Part shown: in pieces, positions 12,977 to 14,857 of the stretch
Position numbering within the stretch: the stretch's first letter is position 1
Layout of the letters: each line of letters begins with the position of its first letter
Assembly (NCBI GenBank): GCA_002450075.1
Contig: DJYJ01000068.1
Location: 1,772 to 16,628, forward strand
Length of the DNA: 14,857 bases
Origin: Clostridiales bacterium UBA6981
Lineage (GTDB): Bacteria; Bacillota; Clostridia; Oscillospirales; Oscillospiraceae
Direction: 5' to 3'
Notes under the pieces: generated by a model
Databases searched by the model: none
The model's input: only the letters and a program-made list of their open reading frames with translations
Told to the model about the DNA's origin: nothing
Made by a program: the position numbers and the translations under genes

Positions 12977-14605
12977 ATGGCTAAAAAGATCATTTACGGC
13001 GAAGAGGCAAGAAAAGCGATCGAGAGCGGCGTGAACCAGCTGGCGAACACCGTGAAGATCACGCTCGGACCGAAGGGCCGGAACGTCGTACTCGACAAGA
13101 AGTTCGGCACCCCGCTGATCACCAACGACGGCGTGACCATCGCCAAGGAGATCGAGCTGGAGGACGCTTTTGAGAATATGGGCGCGCAGCTGATCAAGGA
13201 GGTCTCCACCAAGACCAACGACGTCGCGGGCGACGGCACCACCACCGCTACCCTGCTGGCCCAGTCGATGATCAACGAGGGCTTAAAGAACCTCGCCGCC
13301 GGCGCCAACCCCATGGTCATGAAGAAGGGCATCGACAAGGCCACCGCGGCCGCCGTCGAGGCCATCAAGGCCATTTCCAAGCCCGTCAACGGCTCGAAGG
13401 ATATCGCTCGCGTCGGCACCATTTCCTCCGGCGACGAGCACATCGGCACGCTGATCGCGGAGGCGATGGAGAAGGTCAGCCAGAACGGCGTCATCACGCT
13501 CGAGGAGTCCAAGACCGCCGAGACCTACAGCGACGTCGTCGAAGGCATGCAGTTCGACCGCGGCTATCTCAGCCCCTATATGGTCACCGATACCGACAAG
13601 ATGGAAGCTGTGCTGGACGACGCGCTGATCCTCATCACCGACAAGAAGGTCTCCAACATTCAGGATCTCCTTCCCCTGCTTGAGCAGATCGTCAAGGCAG
13701 GCCGCAAGCTGCTGATCATCGCCGAGGACGTCGAGGGCGAAGCGCTCGCGACCATCGTGCTCAACAAGCTGCGCGGCACCTTTACCTGCGTTTGCGTCAA
13801 GGCTCCCGGCTTCGGCGACAGACGCAAGGAAATGCTGCAGGATATCGCGATCCTCACCGGCGGCCAGGTCATCAGCAGCGATCTCGGCATGGAGCTGAAG
13901 GACGCCCAGCTGAACATGCTCGGCCAGGCGCACCAGGTCAAGGTCGGCAAGGAGAACACCGTCATCGTCGACGGCGCCGGCGACAGCCGCGAGATCCGCG
14001 CCCGTGCGGCCCAGATCGAAAAGCTGATCGGCACGACCACCTCCGATTATGACCGCGAGAAGCTGCAGGAGCGCCTTGCCAAGCTCTCCGGCGGCGTAGC
14101 CGTCATCAAGGTCGGTGCAGCCACCGAGACCGAAATGAAGGAAAAGAAGCTGCGCATCGAGGACGCGCTCAACGCCACGCGCGCCGCGGTTGCCGAGGGT
14201 ATTGTACCCGGCGGCGGCAGCGCCTATGTCATCGCCTCCGGCGCGGCTGAGAAGCTGGCCGCTGAGCTCTCCGGCGACGAGAAGACCGGCGCGGCCATCA
14301 TCGCGAAGGCACTGAAGGCCCCGATCATGCAGATCGCCGCGAACGCAGGTCTCGAGGGCGCCGTCATCCTCAACGAGGTCGTGAGCAACCCCGAGGCCAA
14401 CTACGGCTTCGACGCCGCGAACGGCAAGTACGGCGACATGATCAAGCTCGGCATCGTCGACCCGACGAAGGTCTGCCGCAGTGCGATCGAGAACGCCGCC
14501 TCCGTCTCCTCCATGGTGCTGACGACCGAGAGCCTCGTCGCCGACATCCCGGAGAAGAATCCTCCGATGCCCGCCGGCGCTCCCGACATGGGCGGCATGT
14601 ACTAA
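12977..14605 (+). CDS. groEL: Chaperonin GroEL (60 kDa, Cpn60)
   Basis: GroEL is the double-ring ATP-driven chamber that folds cytoplasmic proteins together with GroES. At 542 residues it is full length. It starts MAKKIIYGEEARKAIESGVN; nucleotide-site motifs are LGPKGRNVVLD (30-40), TNDGVTIAKEIELED (49-63) and VAGDGTTTATLLAQ (83-96). The apical domain has KAPGFGDRRKEML and the equatorial end has VPGGGSAYV. The C-terminus, NPPMPAGAPDMGGMY, carries one short Gly-Gly-Met tail rather than a long GGM repeat. GGGAGGA sits 7 bases before the ATG. It is the second gene of the operon; a terminator lies 133 bases after the stop. Confidence 0.99.
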   Translation: MAKKIIYGEEARKAIESGVNQLANTVKITLGPKGRNVVLDKKFGTPLITNDGVTIAKEIELEDAFENMGAQLIKEVSTKTNDVAGDGTTTATLLAQSMINEGLKNLAAGANPMVMKKGIDKATAAAVEAIKAISKPVNGSKDIARVGTISSGDEHIGTLIAEAMEKVSQNGVITLEESKTAETYSDVVEGMQFDRGYLSPYMVTDTDKMEAVLDDALILITDKKVSNIQDLLPLLEQIVKAGRKLLIIAEDVEGEALATIVLNKLRGTFTCVCVKAPGFGDRRKEMLQDIAILTGGQVISSDLGMELKDAQLNMLGQAHQVKVGKENTVIVDGAGDSREIRARAAQIEKLIGTTTSDYDREKLQERLAKLSGGVAVIKVGAATETEMKEKKLRIEDALNATRAAVAEGIVPGGGSAYVIASGAAEKLAAELSGDEKTGAAIIAKALKAPIMQIAANAGLEGAVILNEVVSNPEANYGFDAANGKYGDMIKLGIVDPTKVCRSAIENAASVSSMVLTTESLVADIPEKNPPMPAGAPDMGGMY

Positions 14606-14652
14606 GTTGTAACTTTTCAGAGTAATTTCAAAGATTTTTTGTCAAAAGCATC

Positions 14653-14770
14653 TATAATAAGTAATTTTTTGAAGTAGTTTGGAGGCCGTGTACCAACGGT
14701 TTACCAAAAACACCAAAAAGCGCTTGACTATGCATTGAGGCCGGTGCCGTAAAAAAGCACCGGCCTTTTT
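14653..14770 (+). other. Possible small transcript between groEL and its terminator
   Basis: Downstream of groEL is a perfect TATAAT (14653-14658) with no good -35 at the normal spacing, then about 80 bases ending in a strong terminator. GGAGG (14681-14685) is followed closely by a GTG (14688) opening a 16-codon frame that stops at 14738, at the foot of the terminator. The GGAGG-GTG gap of two bases is too short for good translation. This could be an independent small RNA, a tiny leader-type ORF, or simply the 3' tail of groEL mRNA. Confidence 0.25.
14738..14770 (+). terminator. Intrinsic terminator downstream of groEL
   Basis: AGGCCGGTGC (14738-14747) pairs with GCACCGGCCT (14757-14766) around a nine-base A-rich loop, followed by five T's, a G and five more T's. 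The 87 bases to the window end (14771-14857) show no gene or further hairpin that I can support. Confidence 0.93.
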
Positions 14771-14857
14771 GTTTTTCCTCCACCCTGCTCCCTTGCAACA
14801 GAAAGCTGAAGATTGCTTCTCAGTAATCGGTTCTTGAAAGACTAACTATTAAAAGTC

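Noticed and set aside
1..14857. CRISPR array, tRNA, rRNA, prophage, insertion sequence or defence system
   Set aside because: No regularly spaced direct repeats, cloverleaf sequences, transposase, integrase, nuclease or helicase motifs were seen on either strand.

Overview
The window looks like chromosome from a GC-rich anaerobic Firmicute, most likely an Oscillospiraceae/Ruminococcaceae-type gut Clostridium. This is inferred from several signals: Gram-positive style promoters and AGGAGG ribosome binding sites, an HrcA/CIRCE-controlled groESL, an FMN-riboswitch-controlled ECF-type riboflavin transporter subunit, a butyrate-type CoA-transferase, pyruvate phosphate dikinase, and short hairpin repeats of a kind I associate with that family. 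No phage, plasmid, transposon, CRISPR, tRNA or rRNA is visible. The content is mostly housekeeping, with a few unusual arrangements.

Left part (1-5350, all on the minus strand). Reading leftward from 5257: a CoA-transferase (3923-5257) is followed 4 bases later by a YbaK/ProX-type prolyl-tRNA editing deacylase (3364-3918), then a terminator. Next comes rimM (2770-3252), trmD fused to a GNAT acetyltransferase domain (1381-2676) and rsmA (523-1377), behind one good promoter. A second promoter drives ppdK, whose first 132 codons are in the window (1-398).

Middle (5311-9860). ribU (minus, 5356-6081) has a complete FMN riboswitch and intrinsic terminator in its leader. Its promoter overlaps, back to back, the promoter of a rightward YpsA-like SLOG gene (6414-6914). 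Bases 6915-7233 hold no gene but are packed with hairpin-forming repeats. A cstA-type transporter (7303-9012) follows on the minus strand, in an operon behind an unrecognised 181-residue protein (9041-9586).

Right part (9862-14605, all on the plus strand). A THUMP-domain 23S rRNA methyltransferase (YpsC/RlmL type), a diacylglycerol/lipid kinase and a small two-helix YcxB-like membrane protein form a likely operon. groES-groEL follows under a perfect CIRCE operator. A strong terminator lies about 130 bases after groEL, and the intervening stretch may encode a small transcript.

Functionally, five genes act in making or policing ribosomes and tRNAs (rimM, trmD, rsmA, the ProX-type deacylase and the RlmL-type methylase). 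Others manage carbon and energy: ppdK on pyruvate/PEP, the CoA-transferase on acyl-CoA and acetate, and CstA on pyruvate or peptide uptake. RibU supplies riboflavin. I did not find a clearly new multi-gene system. The most noteworthy items are the TrmD-GNAT fusion, the divergent promoters sharing one -35 region, the covarying two-hairpin repeat, the extended CIRCE that also resembles a terminator, and the conserved-looking orphan protein in the cstA operon.
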